NCBI RefSeq assembly: GCF_024298925.1
Contig: NZ_CP101283.1
Coordinates: 1,927,001-1,991,000 of the forward strand
Length of the DNA: 64,000 bases
From: Phenylobacterium sp. LH3H17
GTDB taxonomy: Bacteria; Pseudomonadota; Alphaproteobacteria; Caulobacterales; Caulobacteraceae
Direction of reading: 5' to 3'
Shown: positions 45,198 through 52,920 of the stretch, in pieces
How positions within the stretch are numbered: the first letter of the stretch is position 1
How the letters are laid out: every line of letters starts with the position of its first letter
Made by a program: the position numbers and the translations under genes
Notes under the pieces: model-generated
What the model was told of the DNA's origin: nothing
Seen by the model: only the letters and a program-made list of their open reading frames with translations
Databases searched by the model: none

Positions 45198-45878
45198 TCA
45201 GGGGTGTCCTGAGTCATCCAGGGGGCGGCGGCGGGCCGTTGGACCAATGGAATGGCTCACTTTGATGCGTTTCCCGAGCACCACGCCGCCCGTGCGTCGA
45301 TACTTGGCGGTGTTGGGTACCCAGTGAGCCGTTCGGACCTCGTCCGTACCCTCTTTCAGCAAGTATCTCTTCAGGTCGCTGCTGAGGGTGCCTTTGGTAA
45401 TGGGCATTATGCGGGCCGCGGAAGCCCGCACTTCACCTGTGGCTTCCATTTCGATCCAGCCGAACGCGGCTCGCTTGAAGGCGGCCGAATGGCGCGGCGG
45501 GACGTGGATCACGAGATGCAGGTGCTCGCCTTTTAGCCTTCCTACCTCACGGGCGTAGGCCCAAACGGCGGGAGCGCCTGTCGCGCGCTTTAGCCAAGTG
45601 CCTGCAAGGTTGAGGAACCGTTGGGTGCGCGTCGCGACGGGGATCGGGCACTCGGCATGCTTCCATTGGATCGTGATGAACAGGTTGGGTTCCCGTTCGA
45701 GCTGGCGTGTGAAGTTTAGCGCGGCCGCAAGGTTGTCGGCGTCGTTGGTCTGGATATGTTCATGGCGTTTTCGGTGGGTTGGTGCGCCGACCACGGACGG
45801 GGGGCGACCTCGTGGTTTTGTGCCTGTCAGCGGGCGTTGGGGGGCGTTGTTGGCGGCATCTACTGCGGTTTGGGCCAC
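45198..45878 (-). CDS. HUH-type Rep-like endonuclease
   Basis: 226 residues with the three motifs of rolling-circle Rep proteins in order: motif 1 LFITIQW (66-72), HUH motif GEHLHLVIH with His119 and His121, and motif 3 YLLK (Tyr172, Lys175, YxxK). It would nick single-stranded DNA and form a 5'-phosphotyrosine. The basic N-terminus has a short Arg/Lys/Pro-rich stretch. There is no helicase domain, so any unwinding would be host-supplied. It is divergent from the serine resolvase. It could instead be a Y1 transposase relative, but it lacks that family's TnpA landmarks. Confidence 0.65.
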   Translation of the reverse strand: MAQTAVDAANNAPQRPLTGTKPRGRPPSVVGAPTHRKRHEHIQTNDADNLAAALNFTRQLEREPNLFITIQWKHAECPIPVATRTQRFLNLAGTWLKRATGAPAVWAYAREVGRLKGEHLHLVIHVPPRHSAAFKRAAFGWIEMEATGEVRASAARIMPITKGTLSSDLKRYLLKEGTDEVRTAHWVPNTAKYRRTGGVVLGKRIKVSHSIGPTARRRPLDDSGHP

Positions 45879-46001
45879 TAAAGGATAGAGCCTCCACTCA
45901 TTGGCGGTAGTGCGGGCGCGTTAACCCGTTGGAAATGTATCCGTTTTGTTCGCAAAGCGCCATAGCCATCGCTGCGGGAAAAATAACCGATGCAAAGTGG
46001 G

Positions 46002-46037
46002 CCGTTCACAGGTAAAGGAGCGTATACTTGTGAACGG
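46002..46037. promoter_or_regulatory. Inverted repeat/operator upstream of serine resolvase
   Basis: Perfect 9-bp arms CCGTTCACA (46002-46010) and TGTGAACGG (46029-46037) flank an 18-bp spacer that holds the palindrome GTATAC and a -10-like TATACT (46023-46028). It ends 8 bp before the resolvase GTG. It may be the promoter's operator or a recombination site for the resolvase. Confidence 0.6.
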
Positions 46038-46045
46038 AGCACACA

Positions 46046-46702
46046 GTGGCAGAGGGTCGGTTCGTCGCCTACTACCGGGTGAGCACGGAAAAGCAGGGCC
46101 GCTCGGGGCTCGGTCTCGACGCGCAGCGCGAGGCAGTGGCCACCTACCTCAATGGCGGGCATTGGCAGCTGCTAGCCGAGTTCACGGAGACCGAAACCGG
46201 CAAGGGCTCGAACGCTCTAGCGAAGCGGCCTCAACTGCGAGCAGCGCTGGAGCACGCCAAAAAGCACAAGGCGACGCTTGTCATCGCCAAGCTCGACCGG
46301 CTTGCCCGGAACGTGGCCTTTATTGCTCAGCTTATGGAGGCGGGGGTGGACTTCATCGCCGTGGACAACCCGACGGCCAATCGCCTGACACTGCACATCC
46401 TTGCGGCGGTCGCCGAGCACGAACGCGAAATGATCTCAGAGCGGACCAAGGCAGCGCTTGCAGCAGCGAAGGCCAGGGGACAGGTGCTTGGCCGCAACGG
46501 TGCGAACCTAGCGCTGCGCAACAAGGCAGTCGCGGCGGAACGCCTCCAGCCCATCGCGGCTGACCTTAATGCCCTTAGGGACGAGGGCTTGAGCGTGCGC
46601 GGCATAGCCGCCGCCTTGAACGAGCGGGGAATCCCATCGCCCGGCGGCGCCGGCTGGCATGCCGCCAACACCCACCGCGCCCTTAAAAGGCTGCGTCGGT
46701 AG
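46046..46702 (+). CDS. Serine recombinase (resolvase/invertase family)
   Basis: 218 residues. The catalytic N-domain has Ser in YYRVSTEKQ, KLDRLARN with the catalytic Arg, and the E-helix AAVAEHEREMISERTKAALAAAKARG. The C-terminal part is a helix-turn-helix (LNALRDEGLSVRGIAAALNERGI) followed by GGAGWHAANTHRALKRL. GTG at 46046 has GGAG before it. It may resolve element dimers or act at the flanking inverted repeat. Confidence 0.92.
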   Translation: MAEGRFVAYYRVSTEKQGRSGLGLDAQREAVATYLNGGHWQLLAEFTETETGKGSNALAKRPQLRAALEHAKKHKATLVIAKLDRLARNVAFIAQLMEAGVDFIAVDNPTANRLTLHILAAVAEHEREMISERTKAALAAAKARGQVLGRNGANLALRNKAVAAERLQPIAADLNALRDEGLSVRGIAAALNERGIPSPGGAGWHAANTHRALKRLRR

Positions 46703-46845
46703 GTCCGCTTCGCCGACACCACACCCGACAGCCGACGCTCGGCCTTAGTTCCTGAGAGCGACGTCGCGAACGTCTGCGATGGGTGGGAAGCGGACATCGC
46801 CCGCCAGCAGAGGTTCGGCCGCTATCCGGCCGACGTTCCTCTCTG

Positions 46846-47058
46846 CTACCTCCTTAGCCGGCCACCAGGGGGTATCGGCGGCGGCGGCGATGGCGGAAAT
46901 CGAGCGACGTGACGATCTTGCTGCCAGAGGTCGATGGCGTGAGGGTGATCAAGCCAGCCCGCCTTGTCGATTGCTTCGTCATCATGCGCGCACTCGATCA
47001 TGCGCTCTTCGTGTCCGGTTTCATCGGGCGACAGCAGCACGATGCGATAAGCCGCCAT
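46846..47058 (-). CDS. Small cytoplasmic protein of unknown function
   Basis: 70 residues matching a common alphaproteobacterial small-protein pattern: MAAYRIVLLSPDETGHEERMI, then DDEAIDKAG and AIDLWQQDRHVARFP. No membrane or signal segment. The tail is Pro-rich. The other strand offers a longer frame here, but its composition argues against it. Confidence 0.6.
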   Translation of the reverse strand: MAAYRIVLLSPDETGHEERMIECAHDDEAIDKAGWLDHPHAIDLWQQDRHVARFPPSPPPPIPPGGRLRR

Positions 47059-47351
47059 ACTCTACCTCCCACCGGAAGTCGACCATTGGGCAATGCGCCG
47101 AATGGCAGTGGCCCGTCGATGATATTGATCAAAAGAACCGGACCTGGGAACGACGACCCGAATGTCCGCCAAGGGTCGGATTCAGGCGTCACTATCCTGC
47201 CCGCAAGGCGACCTTCGGTAGGGTCCGCTTTCCGGCCGGGAGGCAAGGTCGGCTTGTGGCGCAATCCGGTCCCCCTATTCGTCGCGCCATGGCGGTGGCT
47301 GGGGTGCATCCGGACGTTGCGGCGCCACCTAGCTGGTGGCATCCTTCACCT

Positions 47352-47633
47352 ATGGCCTGGGCATACGGTCTCTTGCTGGTAGCAGCCATGCTGGCCACGG
47401 GAGCGCTGTGGACCGAAGGCCTTTCGTGGTGGCTGAGGGCCACTATGCTCTTCAGTTTTCTAGTGGTGTGTTCGTTAACCGATTGGCTGCGTTGCAGAAC
47501 TTGTGGAATCCCAGTTCTCCAAGTGGGCCGCACAAAAGTACACCTGGTGAAAGAGTTGCCACCCCGAGAGTGCCCGGGCTGTGGTCAGGACCGTATGTGG
47601 CGACCCAGGCTAGCTTGGTTTGGTTGGCGGTAG
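47352..47633 (+). CDS. Small membrane protein with zinc-ribbon-like Cys pairs
   Basis: 93 residues with two hydrophobic spans (WAYGLLLVAAMLATGALW, WLRATMLFSFLVVCSLTDW) and a cytoplasmic C-terminal domain with CRTC and CPGC, a probable zinc ribbon. The long frame continuing upstream to 46779 has no protein-like composition and crosses the small minus-strand gene, so ATG 47352 is preferred. Function unknown. Confidence 0.45.
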   Translation: MAWAYGLLLVAAMLATGALWTEGLSWWLRATMLFSFLVVCSLTDWLRCRTCGIPVLQVGRTKVHLVKELPPRECPGCGQDRMWRPRLAWFGWR

Positions 47634-47814
47634 CCTCGTGCCCAGCGCCGGGCGGAGCCGAGGACCGTACGCCGGTGTGCGATAGGTGGAATGTCTGCTC
47701 GTCGGCCCAGAGCCAAGGTCCGCTGATGGCGCCAATCAGCCGTTCGACCATCATGTTGACTTCGAGCCCGAGATCAGACGAGGCGAACCGCTGATGTGGG
47801 TGGGGAGCGGTACT

Positions 47815-48366
47815 TCAGAATTTGGCGATGGCCGCCATCGTGCGCTCGAACTGATCGATGTGCGACCTGCTGACTTCGGTTGCGCCCAGGCCTACAGCCG
47901 CGCGCATCTCGTTCATGATGTCGATGGAAATCACCATCAGCCGTTGAGCCATATCCAAGCTGATCCGCGCTTCGGCATACGCCTCCTCAACCCGCATGCG
48001 CGCTGACTGATGGGCGTATACAGTGTTCCGCAGTCCTTCGATCTTATCGGCGAGAGGCTTGGCTTCGGCGAACAGCGCAGTTAGCCGGACTGCAGCCTCT
48101 GGCGACAGCTTCCCCCGGCACTCCCGCATCAGCCTGGGAATGCCGTTGACCTTAGGGCCCTGCGCATAGGCGGCCGCAGCCCTCACATAGAACGAGTAGC
48201 GATGGGCCAAGCTGTTAGCTGCCCATAGGTCAATCATCGTTTCGCGATAAGTTTCTGTGGCGTCCCACGTCGTTTTATGAATGTGGAGCGACCAGAGATC
48301 GTGATGGATGGCCGCCATGATGACGTTGCGGGTCATCATCTCCATCCTTTCCTCAAGACCGATCAT
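47815..48366 (-). CDS. HEPN-domain AbiU2-like protein
   Basis: 183 residues, nearly all helical. LRNTVYAHQSARM carries the HEPN R-x(4-6)-H signature (RN-x4-H), the RNase motif of HEPN toxins and abortive-infection proteins of the AbiU2 type. The rest (ADKIEGLRNTVYAH preceded by PEAAVRLTALFAEAKPLADKIEG) resembles that family. It lacks an obvious partner antitoxin gene next to it. It may act in phage defence, but this is inference from the motif. Confidence 0.5.
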   Translation of the reverse strand: MIGLEERMEMMTRNVIMAAIHHDLWSLHIHKTTWDATETYRETMIDLWAANSLAHRYSFYVRAAAAYAQGPKVNGIPRLMRECRGKLSPEAAVRLTALFAEAKPLADKIEGLRNTVYAHQSARMRVEEAYAEARISLDMAQRLMVISIDIMNEMRAAVGLGATEVSRSHIDQFERTMAAIAKF

Positions 48367-48843
48367 CCGAACAACCTAGCCCGATACCTGTGGGCGACAA
48401 GCGGACCGATTGGCCGTCCGCTAAGGGTCGAAAGCGGAGGTTGGAAACCAACTGCGACCGGTTTCGACCCATTGCGGGCGTTCGGTAGGTCCGCTTTGCG
48501 GATCGAGTTCAGGCTTGCTCCTCGCAATAGAAAGACGGCGCTACGTCGCAGTCTCAATTTCAAGAAATACAGGGCGTGATCGTCAACCCCGCAGAACATC
48601 CGACCGCTCGCGGGGGGTGAAGCGATGCCATCTTGCCGAGCTGGGCTCTCACGTCCCGTCATCGGGTAAATCATTGCGCGGAAAAGCGGGTCAGTTGCGT
48701 TTTCACACAGCCTCGACCCAACGCGGATGGGAGGTCGGCCACCTTGCGACCCGATATTTTCAGCGCTGCCCAGTCCCGCTTCGCGAAAACGTCAGGCCGC
48801 ACCCTCGACAGCGTCCTCAGACCGGGCAAGCCAAGGAGCTTGA
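48367..48843. other. Non-coding stretch with decayed short repeats
   Basis: No gene-like frame is evident. Related fragments of the type TCCGCTT and GGGTCGAAAGCGGA recur (about 48410-48500 and 48720-48740), with partial inverted pairs such as GTCCGCTAAGGGTCGAAAGCGGA. Similar fragments occur at 46697-46830, 47080-47225 and 51060-51120, all within the island. Confidence 0.5.
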
Positions 48844-50640
48844 TCAGCCCGTGGCCGCCAAGGGCGCCTCCGCAGGCGACGCTAGCGCCTCCTGCAGCGC
48901 TGTGAAGAGCCGCATCGCCTCGATCGGTTTGGGGACGAAAGCGTCCATGCCGGCATGTCGATAGCTGTCGACATGATGGGTCATCGCGTCTGCCGTCAGC
49001 GCGATGATCGGTGTGCGGGCGCGGCCCTCGGCGGCCTCGCGGGAGCGGATCGTACGCGTCGCCTCCAGTCCGTCCATCTCCGGCATCTGCACGTCCATCA
49101 GGATCACGTCCCAGGCCCCGTTCGCCCAGGCCGCCACGGCCTCGCGGCCATTGCCGACGACGGTTACCTCGACGCCCACCTGGCCCAGCAACGTCGTCAG
49201 CACCAGTTGGTTGACCACGTTGTCCTCGGCCGCGAGCACCCGCACCGCCGAGAGCTCGGCCTCGACCGGAACGGTGGCCTCCTCGGCTTCGGTCTCGGCG
49301 TCGCGCAGGCGCGGCAGGGCCAACGTGACGACGAAGGTGGTCCCGTGTGCAGGGGTGCTGGTCGCCTCGATGCCGCCCCCCATGCCCTGCGCCAGCCGTC
49401 GGCTGATCGAGAGGCCGAGGCCCGTCCCACCGAACCGCCGCGTGGTGGAGGCGTCGGCCTGCACGAACTCTTCGAACAACCGCTCCAACGCCTCCGGCGC
49501 GACGCCGATGCCCGTGTCGCACACTTTCAGCCGCAGGGCGCCCTCGCCTGCCGCTTCGGCGGTGACGGTGACGCTGCCCTCGCGGGTGAACTTGATGGCG
49601 TTGGAGACGAGGTTCGAGAGGATCTGACGCACCCGTACGGCATCGCCTAGATAGATGCCCTGCGTTTGCGGCGCGACCTCACAGGTCAAGCTGACGCCCT
49701 TGCCTTCAGCGAGGGCGGCGAAGGTGGCGCGCACCGCTTCCACCTGCTGGGCCAGGTCGAACTCGGAGGACTCCAGCTCCAGCTTGCCCGCCTCCATCTT
49801 CGAGAAGTCGAGGATGTCGTTGAGGACCGCCAGCAGCGTGGTCCCCGAGAGGGTGATGACCTTCAGGCGTTCGCGCTGCTCCTCCGCCAGGGGGCCAGCC
49901 GCCATCGCCTGGGCCATTCCCAGAACGCCGTTCAGCGGCGTCCGAATTTCGTGGCTCATCGTCGCCAGGAACGTCGACTTAGCCTGGTTGGCTGTGGCCG
50001 CGGCGTGCTCGCGCTCCGTGGCCAGCCGCCGCGCTTCCCGCAGCGCCGCCCGCGAGCTGGAGAGGTTTCGCCGGGAGGTGAGGATCAGGTTGCCCATCGC
50101 CGCCGCCGCACAGGCCGCCGCCAGCACGACCAGCATCCCACCACTCGGCGCGTGTTCGATGACGGCGCCCGCCAGGATGTAGGCTAGGCCCGCCATGTAC
50201 GGCGTCGAGACGATGTAGAACAGCCGCGGGCTGGCATAGTATTGCATCAGTGCGTAGACGAGGCAGATGGTCAGGATGACCACCGCGAACATGCGCGCGA
50301 ATTCGCTTCCCGAGTGCCACAACGCGACGGCGCCGACGCAGTAGAAGGCGGAATTCACCGTCGTGACCGCCAACAGCGACGGGAAGGCCACTTCAGCTCG
50401 CGTTTGCGGAGTCCAGGTCTCGACCTTTCGGCTGAGCCAACCGCCCGTCACCATCGCGCCGATGATCGCGCCCAGCCACAGCGCCACCCAGGTCGCCGGT
50501 GCGAACGCCAGTGCGCCGATGGCCGTGGCGGCGAAATGGATCGCCCGGTTAGTGAAGTTGCGGTTCGAGACCACGAAGAGATGGATCTCGGAGTCCAGCT
50601 TTCTGCGCGGCGCAAGTCCTGCCGACTCTGTTCGAGCCAT
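48844..50640 (-). CDS. Membrane hybrid histidine kinase
   Basis: 598 residues. About six N-terminal membrane helices (HFAATAIGALAFAPATWVALW, FAVVILTICLVYALM) and no periplasmic domain, then a coiled coil, HisKA with FLATMSHEIRTPLNGVLGM (phospho-His), HATPase with NLVSNAIKFT and GTGLGLSISRRLA, and a C-terminal receiver with VILMDVQMPEMDG phosphoacceptor. The sensing input is probably in the membrane. It is the rightmost gene of the island, with no partner HPt or regulator beside it. Confidence 0.9.
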   Translation of the reverse strand: MARTESAGLAPRRKLDSEIHLFVVSNRNFTNRAIHFAATAIGALAFAPATWVALWLGAIIGAMVTGGWLSRKVETWTPQTRAEVAFPSLLAVTTVNSAFYCVGAVALWHSGSEFARMFAVVILTICLVYALMQYYASPRLFYIVSTPYMAGLAYILAGAVIEHAPSGGMLVVLAAACAAAAMGNLILTSRRNLSSSRAALREARRLATEREHAAATANQAKSTFLATMSHEIRTPLNGVLGMAQAMAAGPLAEEQRERLKVITLSGTTLLAVLNDILDFSKMEAGKLELESSEFDLAQQVEAVRATFAALAEGKGVSLTCEVAPQTQGIYLGDAVRVRQILSNLVSNAIKFTREGSVTVTAEAAGEGALRLKVCDTGIGVAPEALERLFEEFVQADASTTRRFGGTGLGLSISRRLAQGMGGGIEATSTPAHGTTFVVTLALPRLRDAETEAEEATVPVEAELSAVRVLAAEDNVVNQLVLTTLLGQVGVEVTVVGNGREAVAAWANGAWDVILMDVQMPEMDGLEATRTIRSREAAEGRARTPIIALTADAMTHHVDSYRHAGMDAFVPKPIEAMRLFTALQEALASPAEAPLAATG

Positions 50641-51193
50641 GGCTCTTGTTCCCCCGAGAACTTTGCCAGACTTGAGGCTGAAAGACTTAAGATTGGCTTA
50701 GCTGTCAAACCGGAGTGCAATACTGTGCCGATATGTCTCGGCATCGAGGTCGTCTTCCCTGGGCCGCCCGCGTCGAGTGCGGCAATCCACCCTCCTGCGA
50801 CCGTTGGAAGCTCTGCTGATGGGCCGGGCGTCGTCGGGCGCATTCCCCCTTCCCTTGCGGGGGTCCAAAGTTAGCCTGGAACACCTCAATCCTCTTTCAT
50901 CTGTTCAGCCTGAGCAGGGCGGGACAGCTGTCGTTCAAGCACACTTGGCCCACAGCCTCGGAACATGGTGCGCGGGCGAGGAGGAGGTTCCGCTCCCCAC
51001 CCATTGCCGACGTCGGCTGCGTCCGCACACGGGCTGAATTACCGACGTCTCCTCTCGGGCGTGGAGCCGATGGCCGCATTCCACCCATTGGGGCCATTCG
51101 GAATGTCCGGCTTTAGGCATGACCGCGTTGCCCTGCCGCGCCTCTTTCGCTATGGAAGGCGTCCCGCTTGGAACACGTCAGGCACGGCCGCTG
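50641..51193. other. Non-coding right end of the island
   Basis: About 550 bp with no convincing gene. It has fragments of the short repeats described at 48367, for instance ATTCCACCCATTGGGGCC and GGAATGTCCGGCTTT (51075-51110). Short frames present have random composition. Confidence 0.5.
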
Positions 51194-51220
51194 TAAACCG
51201 GCTGTAAACTGACCGGCGGG

Positions 51221-51236
51221 TGGGGAGAAAACCCCA
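51221..51236 (+). promoter_or_regulatory. Hairpin upstream of the intact tRNA-Ser
   Basis: TGGGG-AGAAAA-CCCCA, 13 bp before the tRNA. It matches the left-copy hairpin (42446-42461) with one compensatory pair change, within an upstream flank that is otherwise similar for about 35 bp. Confidence 0.5.
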
Positions 51237-51249
51237 ACGAAATCAAAAT

Positions 51250-51289
51250 GGTGACGTGGCCGAGTGGCTGAAGGCAACGGTTTGCTAAA
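51250..51289 (+). repeat. Right attachment site, identical 40-bp tRNA half
   Basis: Identical to 42474-42513. It forms the 5' half of the functional tRNA-Ser, which means this half was supplied by the integrating element. Confidence 0.9.
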
Positions 51290-51339
51290 TCGTCATACGT
51301 GAAAGCGTATCCAGGGTTCGAATCCCTGCGTCACCGCCA
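51250..51339 (+). tRNA. tRNA-Ser (anticodon GCT)
   Basis: A 90-base class-II tRNA with a long variable arm (TACGTGAAAGCGTA), acceptor GGTGACG/CGTCACC, anticodon loop TTGCTAA, and T-arm AGGGTTCGAATCCCT. The 3' CCA is encoded (51337-51339). It is rebuilt across the right boundary of the island. Confidence 0.96.
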
Positions 51340-51518
51340 CTTTCCAAGCCGCGAGCGGACCGCCTCATCGGCTTCCTGACGGCGCTCGACAGCGAGCCGA
51401 CCCTGCCGGCCTGCGACATCAGCGCCATTACCTGGGGCGTAATCGACCCTGCTCGTGGAGATCGGCACTTTCGGCTCACGCCTGGGACGCCCCCCGGGCC
51501 AAGCCAAGGGAGCCACCC

Positions 51519-51911
51519 ATGATCGCCTCGTCCCCGTTCCTCCGCCGCGCTTTCGCCGCCGACGCCGTCGCCAGCGGAGCGGTCGGCGTCCTGCTTGCCT
51601 TCGGCGGCGCCACGCTCGAGAGCCTCACTGGCCTGCAAGCCGCCCTGACGGAGCCGGCGGGATACTTCCTGATCGCCTATGCGGCCTTCGTCGGCTTCCT
51701 GGCCGCGCGCGCCAGCCTTCCCGGCGCCGTGGCCTGGCTGGTGATCGTCGGCAACGCCATCTGGGCTTTCGAGAGCCTGATGCTGCTGGCGCTGGGCTGG
51801 GCGAAACCGACGCCGGTCGGCTACGCCTTCGTCATCGGCCAAGCCCTGGCGGTCGCCGTCTTCGCCGAGCTCCAGTTCATGGGCCTGCGCCGTTCGGCGC
51901 GGCTCGCCTAG
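51519..51911 (+). CDS. Small membrane protein of unknown function
   Basis: 130 residues with four hydrophobic spans (VASGAVGVLLAFGG, YFLIAYAAFVGFLAA, VAWLVIVGNAIWAFESLMLLALGW, YAFVIGQALAVAVFAELQ). Codon use matches the host. ATG follows AAGGGAG. No family recognised. First host-type gene right of the tRNA. Confidence 0.6.
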   Translation: MIASSPFLRRAFAADAVASGAVGVLLAFGGATLESLTGLQAALTEPAGYFLIAYAAFVGFLAARASLPGAVAWLVIVGNAIWAFESLMLLALGWAKPTPVGYAFVIGQALAVAVFAELQFMGLRRSARLA

Positions 51912-51971
51912 TCCTCGCATCCTCACCGCGCTATGCCGGACTGGCGCGCCGCCAGAGCGCGGGAGGGTCCG

Positions 51972-52841
51972 ATGGAAATCGACGAGGAACGCTTCAACTA
52001 TGCGGGCGGCGATGGTGCGAACATCGCCGCCTTTCGCTGGGCGGCTAAGGGCGCAACGCCGCGGGCCATTCTCCAGGTCGCTCACGGCATGGGCGAGCAT
52101 GCCGGGCGTTACAAACTCCCCCTTGAGCCCATGATGGCCGCGGGATTTGTCGTCTATGCCGACGACCACCGGGGGCACGGGCAGACGGCCGGCTCGCCCG
52201 AAGCCTTGGGCGACTTCGGCGAGAACGGAGCGGAGGAGATCATCACCGACCTGATGCTCCTGACCTCAAGGGCCCGGAAGTCGGAGGGGGAGGATCTGCC
52301 GACCATCCTGCTCGGCCACAGCCTGGGTTCGTTCTTCGCCCAGGCCTATGTCTTCGATCACGCCCGTTGGATCGACGGCTTGGTGCTCTCCGGAACCGCG
52401 GCCTTCGGGGACCGCACCTCGGCGCCCAAGCGATTGGATGAGATCGCGATCGAAGGCGCCAAGCCGCGCACGCCCTACGACTGGCTGTCGCGCGACGAGG
52501 CGGAGGTGGACGCCTATATCGCCGACCCCCTTTGCGGGTTCTCTCGGAAGCCGGGCTCGGAGGCGAGCTTCGCCCGGGTTTCGGCGCGGCTGCGCGACGA
52601 GGCGGAGATCGCCAAGATTCCCAAGGACCTCCCAATCTATGTGTTCGTCGGCGATAAGGATCCCATCAACCAGGACCTGGCGCTCCTCAAGCCGCTCACC
52701 GACCGCTACGCCGCCGCGGGCCTGACCGACGTCACCGTCAAGATTTATCCGGACGGGCGGCATGAGATGCTGAACGAGATCAACCGCGACGAGGTCATCG
52801 CCGAACTGCTGGCATGGCTCAAGCGGGTGGCGGGTCTCTAG
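51972..52841 (+). CDS. Alpha/beta hydrolase, lysophospholipase/monoacylglycerol lipase type
   Basis: 289 residues. The nucleophile elbow is GHSLGSF, the oxyanion region VAHGMGEHAGRY, and the catalytic His lies in PDGRHEMLNE near the end, typical of Serine aminopeptidase S33/monoglyceride-lipase-like proteins. No signal peptide. ATG at 51972 has GGGAGGG before it. Confidence 0.85.
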   Translation: MEIDEERFNYAGGDGANIAAFRWAAKGATPRAILQVAHGMGEHAGRYKLPLEPMMAAGFVVYADDHRGHGQTAGSPEALGDFGENGAEEIITDLMLLTSRARKSEGEDLPTILLGHSLGSFFAQAYVFDHARWIDGLVLSGTAAFGDRTSAPKRLDEIAIEGAKPRTPYDWLSRDEAEVDAYIADPLCGFSRKPGSEASFARVSARLRDEAEIAKIPKDLPIYVFVGDKDPINQDLALLKPLTDRYAAAGLTDVTVKIYPDGRHEMLNEINRDEVIAELLAWLKRVAGL

Positions 52842-52851
52842 GACCGGCGCC

Positions 52852-52868
52852 AATATAGATTCTATATT
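52852..52868. promoter_or_regulatory. AT-rich perfect palindrome upstream of CocE-like gene
   Basis: AATATAGA-T-TCTATATT, 17 bp, lies 52 bp before the CocE-like start and 10 bp after the preceding stop. In this GC-rich sequence it stands out as a candidate repressor operator. Confidence 0.55.
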
Positions 52869-52920
52869 GCAAACCAATCGATTTTGCGGACGCCACGACG
52901 CCCGCGGGGGAACGATCACG

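Larger units (their letters stand above)
42474..51289. mobile_element. Integrated element in tRNA-Ser(GCU), 8.8 kb
   Basis: Two identical 40-bp direct repeats (42474-42513 and 51250-51289) bound the region and equal the 5' half of a tRNA-Ser gene through the anticodon loop. Only the right copy continues into a complete tRNA, so the element replaced the tRNA's 5' half and promoter with its own copy. A tyrosine integrase lies just inside the left end. The cargo is an excisionase-like gene, a HUH Rep-like gene, a serine resolvase, a HEPN/AbiU2-like gene, a hybrid kinase and small genes. Base composition is visibly more mixed than in the core genes, and decayed repeats fill the gaps. Confidence 0.9.

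Noticed and set aside
46779..47351. N-terminal extension of the zinc-ribbon membrane protein
   Set aside because: Arg/Pro-rich random composition, no ribosome binding site, and it overlaps a better small gene on the other strand; ATG 47352 is preferred.
51285..52178. 297-codon minus-strand frame right of the island
   Set aside because: It overlaps the tRNA-Ser gene and is antisense to two plausible plus-strand genes.
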